Shown: piece after piece, positions 1 through 7,978 of the stretch
Layout of the letters: every line of letters begins with the position of its first letter
How positions within the stretch are numbered: position 1 is the first letter of the stretch
Assembly: GCA_012964965.1 (NCBI GenBank)
Contig: DTTB01000133.1
Location: forward strand, 9,722 to 24,462
Source: Candidatus Nitrosopelagicus sp.
GTDB taxonomy: Archaea; Thermoproteota; Nitrososphaeria; Nitrososphaerales; Nitrosopumilaceae
Reading direction: 5' to 3'
DNA length: 14,741 nucleotides
Position numbers and translations under genes: made by a program
Notes under the pieces: model-generated
Told to the model about the DNA's origin: nothing
Seen by the model: the letters and a program-made list of their open reading frames with translations, nothing else
The model's database searches: none

Positions 1-61
1 AGAACCACAGCAAGAACCACAGCAAGAACCACAGCAAGAACCACAGCAAGAACCACAGCAA
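1..61 (+). repeat. Perfect 12-bp tandem repeat, five units, coding EPQQ
   Basis: The unit AGAACCACAGCA occurs five times without a mismatch from base 1 to 60; in codon phase (GAACCACAGCAA) it runs from 2 to 61. It is cut by the window edge, so the real array may be longer. The unit is a multiple of three, so gain or loss of copies keeps the frame. Identity at synonymous positions suggests recent slippage or unequal recombination rather than old protein-level repetition. Confidence 0.95.
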
Positions 62-385
62 AATACGCATGAAGAAAAATCTGTAGAATCAAATCAAACA
101 ACTGAATCTGGAAATATGATTTTCATAGGAACAAAACCAATCATGACGTATGTAACGGCAGCATTAACACGGCTATCACCTCTATCTATTGTTACAATAG
201 TAGCACGCGGAAAACGTATCACGCAGGCAATTGATGTTTCTCAAATGATTGTTAAACGAATGAATGAAGTTGGTTTTGCAATTGATGACGTTCGTATATT
301 ATCCGATTCGTTGGTATCTAGAGATGGTCAAAAACGTAGTGTTTCAAAAATTGAAATTGACGTGAAAAACACTTCAAAGAATTAA
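2..385 (+). CDS. Alba-family nucleic-acid-binding protein with repeat-bearing N-terminal extension (5' end outside window)
   Basis: The frame is open from base 2 to a TAA at 383-385, so the true start lies upstream of the window. The first visible part is five Glu-Pro-Gln-Gln units, then an acidic and polar linker to about base 114. The Alba domain follows: IFIGTKPIMTYV (the usual Alba opening, IGxKPxMxYV), then ARGKRITQAIDVSQMI with the conserved ARG and AIDV, and the closing strand VSKIEIDV. Alba proteins are small dimeric chromatin or RNA-binding proteins of archaea; the family is normally about 90-100 residues with almost no N-terminal extension. An ATG at 116 would give a bare 89-residue Alba protein, but the in-frame coding-like sequence upstream argues that the extension is translated. 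The family call is firm. The role of the low-complexity tail (flexible tether, phase behaviour, partner binding) is unknown. Confidence 0.85.
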   Translation, partial: EPQQEPQQEPQQEPQQEPQQNTHEEKSVESNQTTESGNMIFIGTKPIMTYVTAALTRLSPLSIVTIVARGKRITQAIDVSQMIVKRMNEVGFAIDDVRILSDSLVSRDGQKRSVSKIEIDVKNTSKN

Positions 386-445
386 ATGAATAAAGCACTA
401 GTCTAAAATAAATTAATAGGCACAAAACAAGTGGTCAATGTTTGC

Positions 446-1153
446 TCATCTGTACATACTGCTACTAAGATCTCTACTTTCTGTTTCTACCTGCTCCATC
501 TCTTGCTCGATTTGTTTTGCCTGTTTTTCTAACAAGGAAAGATTACATGAAATTCCCGGTACCAGCTTTGATAAACCATCACATAGACTATATGCAGCTC
601 TCAAATCAGGCGCATCGCTTTTAGAACCAACCAGTAATACAATTACGTTCTGAGCATTCGTCATTCCCTCATTTAGTAGTACACCAGGAATCCCCGGAAT
701 CGCTGCATTTTCCACAATTTTAATTCCCGAATCAACAAGCTTTCCTCTTGCATCCCCAGTTGAGGCAATCCCCATTATTTCTTGAGAGTCTGATCTGATT
801 GTGATACTGCTAATAATTGTAGAACACTTTTTTTCACTAGCCCAATTTAACATCATTCTTGCTACATTTCTGTGTAAAGAAACATCAAGAACTATGTATG
901 ATGAAAAGATTGCAGCTTTAAGGTCGTTGTTTACAAAAATTCTTGTAGGATAGTTTGGTGCACCATTTTTAATAATGCTGATTGGTGGAAAATAATCAGA
1001 ATCAATAGTTGCAGCCATTTGAAAGTTGGATGTATTGATAATTAATTCCGTTGCTATGGCACTTGTTAATCCAGTTGACGGAAATCCGTTTATGATGAAT
1101 CCGTTTTCAACGTTAATTGATGACGTTTCTTTTATTCTAATTTCTTGATTCAT
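446..1153 (-). CDS. PAC2-family protein (proteasome assembly chaperone-like)
   Basis: This 235-residue protein starts at an ATG at 1153. A longer reading from TTG at 1174 adds only seven residues and is less likely. Near the N-terminus it has the PAC2 hallmark GFPSTGLTSAIATELI, then FPPISIIKNGAPNYPTRIF, a middle region with GIASTGDARGKL, and VLLNEGMTNAQNVIVLLV. The last 35 or so residues (EKQAKQIEQEMEQVETESR) look like a coiled coil. Archaeal PAC2 proteins are homologues of the eukaryotic chaperones that assemble 20S proteasome alpha rings; some archaeal members bind proteasome subunits, while others have no proven role. It lies just downstream of deoxyhypusine synthase on the same strand with a 36-bp gap, so they are probably co-transcribed. 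Family assignment is strong; a proteasome role is inferred. Confidence 0.82.
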   Translation of the reverse strand: MNQEIRIKETSSINVENGFIINGFPSTGLTSAIATELIINTSNFQMAATIDSDYFPPISIIKNGAPNYPTRIFVNNDLKAAIFSSYIVLDVSLHRNVARMMLNWASEKKCSTIISSITIRSDSQEIMGIASTGDARGKLVDSGIKIVENAAIPGIPGVLLNEGMTNAQNVIVLLVGSKSDAPDLRAAYSLCDGLSKLVPGISCNLSLLEKQAKQIEQEMEQVETESRDLSSSMYR

Positions 1154-1189
1154 GATTTTGCATTTTACAATCAACTATTATAATATTCT

Positions 1190-2128
1190 TCATACTAATC
1201 TTGATAACAATGCAGAATATAAAAATGGTAAAACTGTTGTTATCTCAGCATGGACCGTAGTTTGTTTTGCATTTTGCGTTACCTTACCCCATGAGATTGC
1301 TTCCCGAACCAAAGCACCACTTAAACTTCCATCAAATTCTTGCGCTGTGGTAATGTACACGGCAAAGTCTAAACCATCTCTGTATTGGTTCCACCACAGT
1401 GTGTGGTGTTTTGAAATTCCTCCTCCAAGCATTAACGCACCTGATTTTTTTGCCTTAAAAATTAAACCTGAAAGTACGTCAGCATCTTTAGTGATATTTA
1501 GTTTAAAGTCTGCATGTTTTTGTGTAAACATCCAGATTTGACTACCTACGGCACCGTCCATAATACCTGGAACTATAACCTTTATTTCATTTTTTGATGC
1601 CCAGTAAAGAAACGAATCTTCTCCCAAGTGGTCACCAATCATTTTGCAAATATCTTCTGTGGACATTTCTCTAGTTCCTTTGTTATATTCTTCTTCTAGA
1701 AATGATTGCATCTTTTCTTCAATGAGTGGTCCATAACTATCCATTGGAACTAGAACATTGCCCAATCTATGGATGTTTTTTTCTGCCAGTGTTACATCAT
1801 CTAAAGTGAATGAACCTTCATTATAATTTGAGAAATGTCTAGCAATATCATGGTCTAACGCTCCACATGTTGTTATTACAGTGTTGAACCATTTGTTTTT
1901 TATCATGTCTTTTATTATTCCCCTTAATCCTGTGGATATGATAGCACCTACAAATGACAAAAATTTTAGACAGTCATTGTCTTTGATCATAACAGTTAGC
2001 ACATCAAGACCGTCAGCTAAATTACGTGATTCAAAACCACCAGATTTTGACATCTGTTCAAAAATTTTCTCTAGAGAAGATTCTTTAGTGATGGAAATAT
2101 CTTGTATTGGTTTGCCTAGCTGGATCAT
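1190..2128 (-). CDS. dys: Deoxyhypusine synthase
   Basis: The product is a 312-residue protein starting at ATG 2128. Deoxyhypusine synthase transfers the aminobutyl group of spermidine to one lysine of translation factor aIF5A, using NAD, the first step of hypusine formation. The family core is clear: the NAD-site segment TTCGALDHD at about 87-95, VPGIMDGAVGSQIW at about 186-199, and the active-site block GGGISKHH with the expected catalytic lysine at K240, then AVYITTAQEFDGSLSGA and EAISWGKV. In the human enzyme the matching lysine forms the covalent enzyme-substrate intermediate. Length is slightly shorter than the human protein, typical for archaea. The gene heads a two-gene run with the PAC2 protein. 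Its start lies about 25 nt from a TATA-like element shared with the divergent inositol-phosphate synthase gene, so the mRNA may be leaderless. Confidence 0.95.
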   Translation of the reverse strand: MIQLGKPIQDISITKESSLEKIFEQMSKSGGFESRNLADGLDVLTVMIKDNDCLKFLSFVGAIISTGLRGIIKDMIKNKWFNTVITTCGALDHDIARHFSNYNEGSFTLDDVTLAEKNIHRLGNVLVPMDSYGPLIEEKMQSFLEEEYNKGTREMSTEDICKMIGDHLGEDSFLYWASKNEIKVIVPGIMDGAVGSQIWMFTQKHADFKLNITKDADVLSGLIFKAKKSGALMLGGGISKHHTLWWNQYRDGLDFAVYITTAQEFDGSLSGALVREAISWGKVTQNAKQTTVHAEITTVLPFLYSALLSRLV

Positions 2129-2149
2129 AAGTTATGGTTGCTACACGCG

Positions 2150-2157
2150 TATAAAAT
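2150..2157. promoter_or_regulatory. TATA-like element in the dys / inositol-phosphate synthase divergent region
   Basis: TATAAAAT lies in the 82-bp gap between two divergent genes. Read rightwards it would start transcription near 2178-2180, giving a leader of about 30 nt for inositol-phosphate synthase. Read leftwards as ATTTTATA it sits 22-29 nt from the dys ATG at 2128, the spacing of a leaderless archaeal gene. One box may serve both directions, or separate weak boxes may exist. This comes from spacing only. Confidence 0.45.
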
Positions 2158-2210
2158 TCTGACTTTAGAAAGAAGAGTATCTACAAAGCCTTAAAACAAC
2201 CGTATAAGAC

Positions 2211-3317
2211 ATGACACGAGTGACAGAAAAAATTAAGGTGGGTTTGGTTGGAATCGGTAACTGTTTTTCTGGTTTAATCCAGGGAATTGAATATTATAAC
2301 CAAAATCCTTCTCAAAAAGTAACTGGTATTATTCATGAGAAATTACAGGGTTATACAATAAATGACATTGATTTTGTAGCAGGTTTTGACGTTGGTGAAA
2401 ATAAGATTACCAAGTCAATCAACGAGGCAATTTACGAGTATCCAAACATGGTTGACTGGATTCCAAAAGATAAGATGCCAAAGACCGAGGCCAAAGTTTA
2501 CGAAAGTCCTGCACTGGACGGAGTGGGTATTTGGGTAGAAAATAGAGTCAAACCAATTCAAAGTGGGAAAAATACGGAAGAACTGGAAAAAGAGATTAAA
2601 AACACCCTAAAAGAAACTGGAGTCGAAGTTATTGTATCATATTTGCCAGTAGGCTCTGAGAAAGCAACTCAATTCTGGGCACAAGTCTGCCTTGATACAA
2701 ATATTGCATTTGTTAACTGCATGCCTGCATTCATAGCCTCTAACAAAGAATGGGCACAAAAATTTACGGATAAAAACATCCCGGTTATTGGTGATGATAT
2801 AAAAGGTCAGGTGGGTGCTACGATTGTTCACAGAACCCTTGCTCGACTCTGTAATGACAGAGGTACAAAGATTGAAAATACATACCAAATCAACGTTGGG
2901 GGGAATACCGACTTTCTAAATATGAAAGAACAGGAACGGCTTGTTAGTAAGAAAATATCTAAAACTGAAAGCGTTCAGAGTCAGCTGGATGAGCGTCTTC
3001 CCGATGACCAGATTTATGTCGGTCCTTCCGATTTTATTCCGTTTTTAGCCAATACCAAGCTCATGTTCATGAGGATAGAAGGAAAACAATGGGCAAACAT
3101 CCCATTCAACATGGAAGTTAGGCTAGAGGTTGACGATAAAGCAAATTCTGCAGGCATTGTTATTGATGCAATCAGGCTTGCAAAAATTGCTCTAGATAGA
3201 GGAATTGGTGGTCCAATTATATCTGCAAGCGCTTTTCTTATGAAACATCCTATAGAACAAATGACTGATCCAGAGGCAAAGATTGCATGCGAAAAGTTTG
3301 TTGCTGGCGAGGAGTAG
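2211..3317 (+). CDS. Myo-inositol-1-phosphate synthase (archaeal/actinobacterial short type)
   Basis: The 368-residue product starts at ATG 2211. It converts glucose 6-phosphate to L-myo-inositol 1-phosphate in an NAD-dependent reaction, the entry to inositol phospholipid head groups in archaea. Visible signs are the N-terminal nucleotide-binding turn KVGLVGIGNCFSGLIQGIEYY, closely like the short Ino1 proteins of actinobacteria and archaea. Also present are FVNCMPAFIAS, VIGDDIKGQVGATIVHR (the conserved GDDxKxQ(V/I)GAT motif with active-site residues), the segment NVGGNTDFLNM, and a C-terminal KANSAGIVIDAIRLAKIALDRG. Length fits the short class of about 360 residues, not the eukaryotic form of about 510. 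It is followed by SMC on the same strand with no functional link evident. I am confident of the family and very likely of the activity. Confidence 0.93.
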   Translation: MTRVTEKIKVGLVGIGNCFSGLIQGIEYYNQNPSQKVTGIIHEKLQGYTINDIDFVAGFDVGENKITKSINEAIYEYPNMVDWIPKDKMPKTEAKVYESPALDGVGIWVENRVKPIQSGKNTEELEKEIKNTLKETGVEVIVSYLPVGSEKATQFWAQVCLDTNIAFVNCMPAFIASNKEWAQKFTDKNIPVIGDDIKGQVGATIVHRTLARLCNDRGTKIENTYQINVGGNTDFLNMKEQERLVSKKISKTESVQSQLDERLPDDQIYVGPSDFIPFLANTKLMFMRIEGKQWANIPFNMEVRLEVDDKANSAGIVIDAIRLAKIALDRGIGGPIISASAFLMKHPIEQMTDPEAKIACEKFVAGEE

Positions 3318-3319
3318 GA

Positions 3320-3325
3320 TTTTTT
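3320..3325 (+). terminator. Short T-run after inositol-phosphate synthase
   Basis: Six T residues lie just behind the stop codon at 3315-3317. Archaeal RNA polymerases can stop at T-rich tracts without a hairpin, and no stem is seen here. The tract is short, so read-through into SMC is possible. Confidence 0.25.
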
Positions 3326-3326
3326 C

Positions 3327-3334
3327 ATAAAATA
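3327..3334 (+). promoter_or_regulatory. TATA-like box before SMC
   Basis: ATAAAATA in the gap after inositol-phosphate synthase would place transcription start near 3357. This leaves 52 nt before the favoured TTG start at 3409, or 10 nt before the other TTG at 3367. No Shine-Dalgarno-like run is visible before either start. Weak, position-based call. Confidence 0.3.
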
Positions 3335-3408
3335 TTCACATTAGTTGTTACCATAGTCAACTAAACTTGGTAGAATTTGATATTCGCTTTGTTAAACTAA
3401 TTCACACA

Positions 3409-6400
3409 TTGGTTCATATCAAAAGGGTTGATATTTTTGGGTTCAAGTCGTTTGGATTTAAAAACACGACCGTAAACTTTGAGCCTGGGTTAGTATCTAT
3501 CTCAGGACCAAATGGATCTGGAAAGAGTAACATCTTAGATGCCATAATGTTTGCGATGGGTGAGAATAGACCTAAAACCATGCGTGCACCTAATCTTAGG
3601 TCACTTATCCATGATATTGAGGGAAATAGGCATGGTCCTAAGATAACTCGTGTGAAAATTCTATTTGATAATTCTGATAGAAAGATTCCAGTTAATTCTG
3701 ATAATGTAACGGTTACACGTGAGATGACTGATCACGGTGAAAGCACCTATTATCTTGACAGTAAAAAGATCAATCGATCACGCATCATAGATTTATTTGA
3801 TATTGCGAATGCCGGACTTAATCAGTTAAACGCAGTCCAGCAGGGGACTGTAACTAGAATTTCTGAAATGAACAATGAGGAAAAAAGAAAAACCATAGAA
3901 GATCTGATAGGACTCTCGTTTTTTGATGAAAAAAAAGTCGAATCTGAGAAGCAACTAATCGCGGCTGATCAGCGATTAGAAGTTGCGATGGCTACTATGG
4001 GTGAGGTGAAAAAGCAAATAGACGAATTAGAAATTGAACGAAACCTCAAACTACGTCATAAAATGGTTGAGCGAGAATTACAGCGTTTCAAGGCTATAGA
4101 CGCAGCATCCAAATTAAAGGTGGTCAAAAGTGAAAAACTGTTAAAAGAGCAGAATTTGGCCTCAAATTCATCCATGAGTACAGAACATGGAAAAACACGT
4201 TCTATTCTAGAGGCAGAAATTGGTCAAATAGAATCAGAAAAATCAGCTTTTTCAAAAAAACTGAATGATTATAATAAATCCAAATTCACTATTGATAGTG
4301 AACTAAGCACTGAACAGCAGAAATATGGCACCGCTGAAGGCAAATTAAAAACTAGCAAAAAAAGAATTGTTCAGATTACGGGCAGGCTTCCTGAAATAAC
4401 AACTGAACTTGAAAAAATGAATGAAAACCAAGGCAAAGTAGATTTAGAACTTGAGGAAGTTAAGAAATTTGTCAAAAAAATTGAGAAACAAAAAAAGGTT
4501 GTTGATAAAAAAATTGAGAACCTTGACTCTGAACTTACAACTGTTTTAGATCACCAATCAGAAGTATCTGCTAAGAAAAATGAAATTGATATTAAAATAC
4601 AAAATTTAAAAAATAAATTACATGATGCACGCGTTTCAAAGTCAGAGGCAGAATCTCAGCAAAAAATTATACAAAATAAAATTAATGATAATATTGCAAA
4701 AAACAAAATTAGTGTTGAGGAACTACTAAGCCTGGAACAATTATCACACAAGCTCGCTACAATTAGTTCAACTCGTCAATCAACATCTTCAGAAATAAAA
4801 TCAAAAATCTCAAATTTTTCCAGCCAAAAGACAAAAATTGCAAATGATATTGCTGAATTGGAATTAATTTTACAAAAATCATCCATTGCTGCTAATCGTT
4901 ACAACGAAAAGATCAAACTTGTTAAGAGTGTAATGCATGAGGATTACACAATATCTCAACTGAAAGATGATTCAAAAAAACTTGGGATTGAGGGATTTGT
5001 GTATGAAATACTTTCTTGGGATAAGCAGCATGAACGTGCAGCGTTAGCTGTAGGTTCTGATTGGGTTAAGGCCGTAGTAGTTCCAGATTTTGAAACACTG
5101 GTAAGTCTAGCACAAGTCGCACGGGATAGGAAACTTCCAAAGCTTAAGATCATTCCGCTTAACACAATACCTGAATTTCATATGAAGATGCCAAAAACTT
5201 CTGGTTTATTGGGAATCTTGTCTGATTATGTTCAGTGTGATAGAAAATATATTCCAATTGCAAAATTTTTGTTTGGAAATGTAATTTTAACTAAAACACG
5301 TTATGATGCACACGAATTATCAAAGGTTGGCTACAACGCTGTTTCAATAAACGGTGAATTTTTTGAATCAAAATCAAGTGCTGTTGTTGTTGATATCAAC
5401 TCTAAAATAACCAAGTTGACAAAAATAATCTCACAGAGTTCATCTGTTGACGGTTTATTCAAAACAATTAACTTGCTAAGCAATCATATACAAAAGAAAA
5501 AATCGAATCTGAGGAAAATTGATCAAATTCACCATGATTCATTGGAGCGATTACAACTTGCTGAAACTGAATTTGGGAATGCATCGTATAGCAACTCCAA
5601 TCTAAAATCCCAAATCAACTCTGCTCGTAAATTAGGCAATAAATTTTCTCAGAGAATTTTGGAACTAAAAAAACAAAAAGAAAACTTTTCCCCAAAAATC
5701 ATTCATTTCTCATCTACCGTAGAATCTCTTGAACAGAGAATAAAATTAGTGGACCAAAACTATTCTAATAATGAACAGAATAGTATTGCAAATCAACTTA
5801 AGCTGCTAAATGATAAAAAATCACTCCTAAATTCTGTTCATAGTAAAATAATGAAAGAGCTGAGTGAGGAACAAGCAAAAATATCGGTAGTGGAAGATAG
5901 GAAAAGGCTTAGGAAAAATGAACTTTTGAGTGAGAAGTCTTCCATCTCCAAAGAAAAAATAGAATTAGAATCTACTATCATAACCTTCCAGGCTGATATG
6001 GGCGTATCTGAACAGGTGCTCGTAAAGTTAAGGGGGAAGGAACAAGAATTAATTTCAACTTCTGGTACATCAGTATCTCAGTTATCGGCATATGATGAAA
6101 AACTCGATAAAAGAAAGAGAAAGGAACGTGATATTACAAATGAACTTAACAGGCTTGTGAGGGAATCAGATGGACATGACCGTGATCTTAAAGAAATCAA
6201 GTCAAAAGAGTCATCACTTAAGAAGATCTTAGATTTGTTTGGATTTGACGAGTCGATAGAAACGTTCTCAGTTGAACCATTTGTTGAGGCGTTAGAAAAA
6301 GAGTTCAATGCTCTAACCCCGTCACTTAATGCCATAGCCCCCCAAAAGTATCTAGAAATATCCACAGGTTATCGGACTATGTCAAACAGAAAGAATGACC

Positions 6401-6924
6401 TTGAGGGAGAACGTAACAGCATATGGGCATTTATAGAATCTGTTGAAAAGGAGAAAAAACAAACATTCCTAGACGCATTTGATACAATCGATAAGGAAAT
6501 TAGAAAAATATTTACCAAGATGAATGGTGGCAACGCATGGCTTGAGTTGGAAAATGAGGATGATATATTCAATTCAGGAATATCTTATCTTATCCAGTTT
6601 CAAAATAAGCCAAAAAGAGAATCTACCTCTATTAGTGGCGGAGAAAAAACTCTTGCGGCAGTTGTCTTTGTTTTAGGATTACAAAAACTAAAGCCTTCCC
6701 CATTTTACCTGTTTGATGAGATTGATGCGCATCTGGACGCGCCGAACGCTGAAAGCCTTTCAAAAATTGTAGAAGAGAGGTCACATGGAAGCCAGTTTAT
6801 CATGGTTTCTTTGAAAGATTCTGTAGTAGAAAAGGCAAAACTAATCTACGGTGTATATCCTAAAAATGGAGTTTCAAATATTGTGATATACAAGGATAAA
6901 AGAATGCCATCAATGACCAGTTAA
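3409..6924 (+). CDS. smc: Chromosome segregation ATPase SMC
   Basis: The TTG at 3409 gives 1171 residues, beginning MVHIKRVDIFGFKSFG as SMC proteins usually do. A TTG at 3367 would add 14 residues without family resemblance. Using the 3409 numbering, Walker A GPNGSGKS is at about 33-40. A long first coiled coil reaches to about 505. The hinge is about 505-675 and includes GIEGFVYEILSW and GSDWVKAVVV. A second coiled coil follows, then the ABC signature SGGEK near 1076-1080 and Walker B FYLFDEID with the catalytic Asp-Glu at about 1103-1104. This is the complete SMC architecture; the hinge is SMC-type, not the zinc hook of Rad50. SMC dimers with a kleisin organise and segregate chromosomes. 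No scpA or scpB neighbour is seen, so partners must be elsewhere. The stop codon overlaps that of the convergent ABC gene. Confidence 0.96.
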   Translation: MVHIKRVDIFGFKSFGFKNTTVNFEPGLVSISGPNGSGKSNILDAIMFAMGENRPKTMRAPNLRSLIHDIEGNRHGPKITRVKILFDNSDRKIPVNSDNVTVTREMTDHGESTYYLDSKKINRSRIIDLFDIANAGLNQLNAVQQGTVTRISEMNNEEKRKTIEDLIGLSFFDEKKVESEKQLIAADQRLEVAMATMGEVKKQIDELEIERNLKLRHKMVERELQRFKAIDAASKLKVVKSEKLLKEQNLASNSSMSTEHGKTRSILEAEIGQIESEKSAFSKKLNDYNKSKFTIDSELSTEQQKYGTAEGKLKTSKKRIVQITGRLPEITTELEKMNENQGKVDLELEEVKKFVKKIEKQKKVVDKKIENLDSELTTVLDHQSEVSAKKNEIDIKIQNLKNKLHDARVSKSEAESQQKIIQNKINDNIAKNKISVEELLSLEQLSHKLATISSTRQSTSSEIKSKISNFSSQKTKIANDIAELELILQKSSIAANRYNEKIKLVKSVMHEDYTISQLKDDSKKLGIEGFVYEILSWDKQHERAALAVGSDWVKAVVVPDFETLVSLAQVARDRKLPKLKIIPLNTIPEFHMKMPKTSGLLGILSDYVQCDRKYIPIAKFLFGNVILTKTRYDAHELSKVGYNAVSINGEFFESKSSAVVVDINSKITKLTKIISQSSSVDGLFKTINLLSNHIQKKKSNLRKIDQIHHDSLERLQLAETEFGNASYSNSNLKSQINSARKLGNKFSQRILELKKQKENFSPKIIHFSSTVESLEQRIKLVDQNYSNNEQNSIANQLKLLNDKKSLLNSVHSKIMKELSEEQAKISVVEDRKRLRKNELLSEKSSISKEKIELESTIITFQADMGVSEQVLVKLRGKEQELISTSGTSVSQLSAYDEKLDKRKRKERDITNELNRLVRESDGHDRDLKEIKSKESSLKKILDLFGFDESIETFSVEPFVEALEKEFNALTPSLNAIAPQKYLEISTGYRTMSNRKNDLEGERNSIWAFIESVEKEKKQTFLDAFDTIDKEIRKIFTKMNGGNAWLELENEDDIFNSGISYLIQFQNKPKRESTSISGGEKTLAAVVFVLGLQKLKPSPFYLFDEIDAHLDAPNAESLSKIVEERSHGSQFIMVSLKDSVVEKAKLIYGVYPKNGVSNIVIYKDKRMPSMTS

Positions 6925-7886
6925 TCTATATCCACGAAACAAGCAACCTTTCTTCCGTCGTTTAATTCAAGTGGTGGAGTTTCCTTACATTTTTCAATTG
7001 CATAAGGGCATCTAGCACGAAACCTACATCCAGTAAAAGGATCAATATCAATCGGCTCATTAATCCTAATTATTTTTTCTTTGTACAAGTTATCAGGGTT
7101 TGGTTCAGAGATTGCATCAATTAGTGCTTGAGTGTATGGGTGCCTTGGTCGCATCAAGACTTGATTTATTGAACCCGCTTCCATAATTTTGCCAAGATAC
7201 AGTATAATGATATTTTGTCCAAAATATTTCGCAGTTGCTAAATCATGTGTTATGTAGATGAATGAAATATTGTTATTTTTCTGAATTTCCTTCATTAATT
7301 CAAGAATTTCAGCACGTATAGAGACATCTAACATAGATACAGGTTCATCAGCAATAATGATTTTTGGTCTCATTATGAGTGCTCTTGCTAGAACAACACG
7401 TTGTCTCTGCCCACCTGACAACATATGAGGGTATTTCTCTACTATTTCTTCAGTTGGCTCAAGCTTAACTTCCTTAAGTGCATCCATGATCATTTTTTTT
7501 CTTTCCAAATCATTACCAATATTATGAATCTGCAATGGTTCAGACACAATATCTCCAACTTTCATTCTAGGATTAATCGAATCATAAGGATCTTGGTATA
7601 CCATTTGACATTCCATACGAATTTTCTTCAAACTTTTTGGGTCATTCTTAATTTGTTCACCCTCAAAAACTATCTTACCCGAATCAGGGATAATTGCCAT
7701 CAAAATAAGTTTAGCAATTGTTGACTTACCTGAACCAGATTCACCAGCAATTACAAGCACATCTCCCCTGTTGAGAGAGAATGTAACATCATCCACAGCT
7801 TTTACCATAGAACTTTTTGAACCAAAGATACTTTTTTTGACAAATTGTTTAGATATTCCATGAACACTTAGAATCTCGTCCAACAA
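6921..7886 (-). CDS. Oligopeptide/dipeptide ABC transporter ATP-binding protein (OppF/DppF type)
   Basis: The 321-residue ATPase starts at TTG 7886; the next codon is also TTG, and a stop lies directly upstream in frame. Walker A GESGSGKST is at 48-56, the Q-loop YQDPYDSINPRM at about 97-108, the signature LSGGQRQRV at 156-164, Walker B IIIADEP at 176-182, and the H-loop THD at 213-215. The C-terminal oligopeptide-transporter extension has RHPYTQALIDAI at about 248-259 and four cysteines at 287, 293, 300 and 316, the conserved Cys cluster of this subfamily. Such proteins energise import of peptides, nickel or similar solutes together with a second ATPase, two permeases and a binding protein. 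None is adjacent: egtD lies divergently upstream and SMC convergently downstream. The family is certain; the substrate is not knowable here. Confidence 0.92.
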   Translation of the reverse strand: MLDEILSVHGISKQFVKKSIFGSKSSMVKAVDDVTFSLNRGDVLVIAGESGSGKSTIAKLILMAIIPDSGKIVFEGEQIKNDPKSLKKIRMECQMVYQDPYDSINPRMKVGDIVSEPLQIHNIGNDLERKKMIMDALKEVKLEPTEEIVEKYPHMLSGGQRQRVVLARALIMRPKIIIADEPVSMLDVSIRAEILELMKEIQKNNNISFIYITHDLATAKYFGQNIIILYLGKIMEAGSINQVLMRPRHPYTQALIDAISEPNPDNLYKEKIIRINEPIDIDPFTGCRFRARCPYAIEKCKETPPLELNDGRKVACFVDID

Positions 7887-7950
7887 ACTAGTAATAGATA
7901 TCTACTATTTCAAGAAATCACAGAATAATTCTGAATTATGCCAAAAAGAC

Positions 7951-7956
7951 TTTATT
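7951..7956 (+). promoter_or_regulatory. TATA-like box of egtD
   Basis: TTTATT, preceded by the purine-rich BRE-like AAAAAGAC, is centred about 25 nt before ATG 7979. That spacing predicts a leaderless mRNA and supports this ATG over the upstream TTG at 7967. Confidence 0.5.
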
Positions 7957-7978
7957 TGGTTACATTTTGGTGCATTCT

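Noticed and set aside
1..61. Short repeats considered as a CRISPR array
   Set aside because: Units are contiguous 12-mers without spacers and lie in frame with a protein-coding sequence.
116..385. A complete 89-residue Alba gene starting at ATG 116
   Set aside because: The same frame stays open to the window edge with a clear repeat and coding-like linker; an internal start remains possible but a longer protein is favoured.
386..445. Gap between the Alba and PAC2 genes searched for a terminator or small RNA
   Set aside because: No hairpin, T-run or conserved-looking element could be seen in these 60 bases.
3367..3408. SMC starting at TTG 3367
   Set aside because: The 14 extra residues do not resemble SMC N-termini, while TTG 3409 gives the usual opening; kept as a minor alternative.
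7425..7724. Open frame on the plus strand inside the ABC ATPase gene
   Set aside because: Shadow of the coding strand: no recognisable motif, and the opposite frame has all ABC motifs intact. Similar antisense frames inside PAC2, dys, SMC, egtB, the lysine-rich gene, HAD and cofE were rejected for the same reason.
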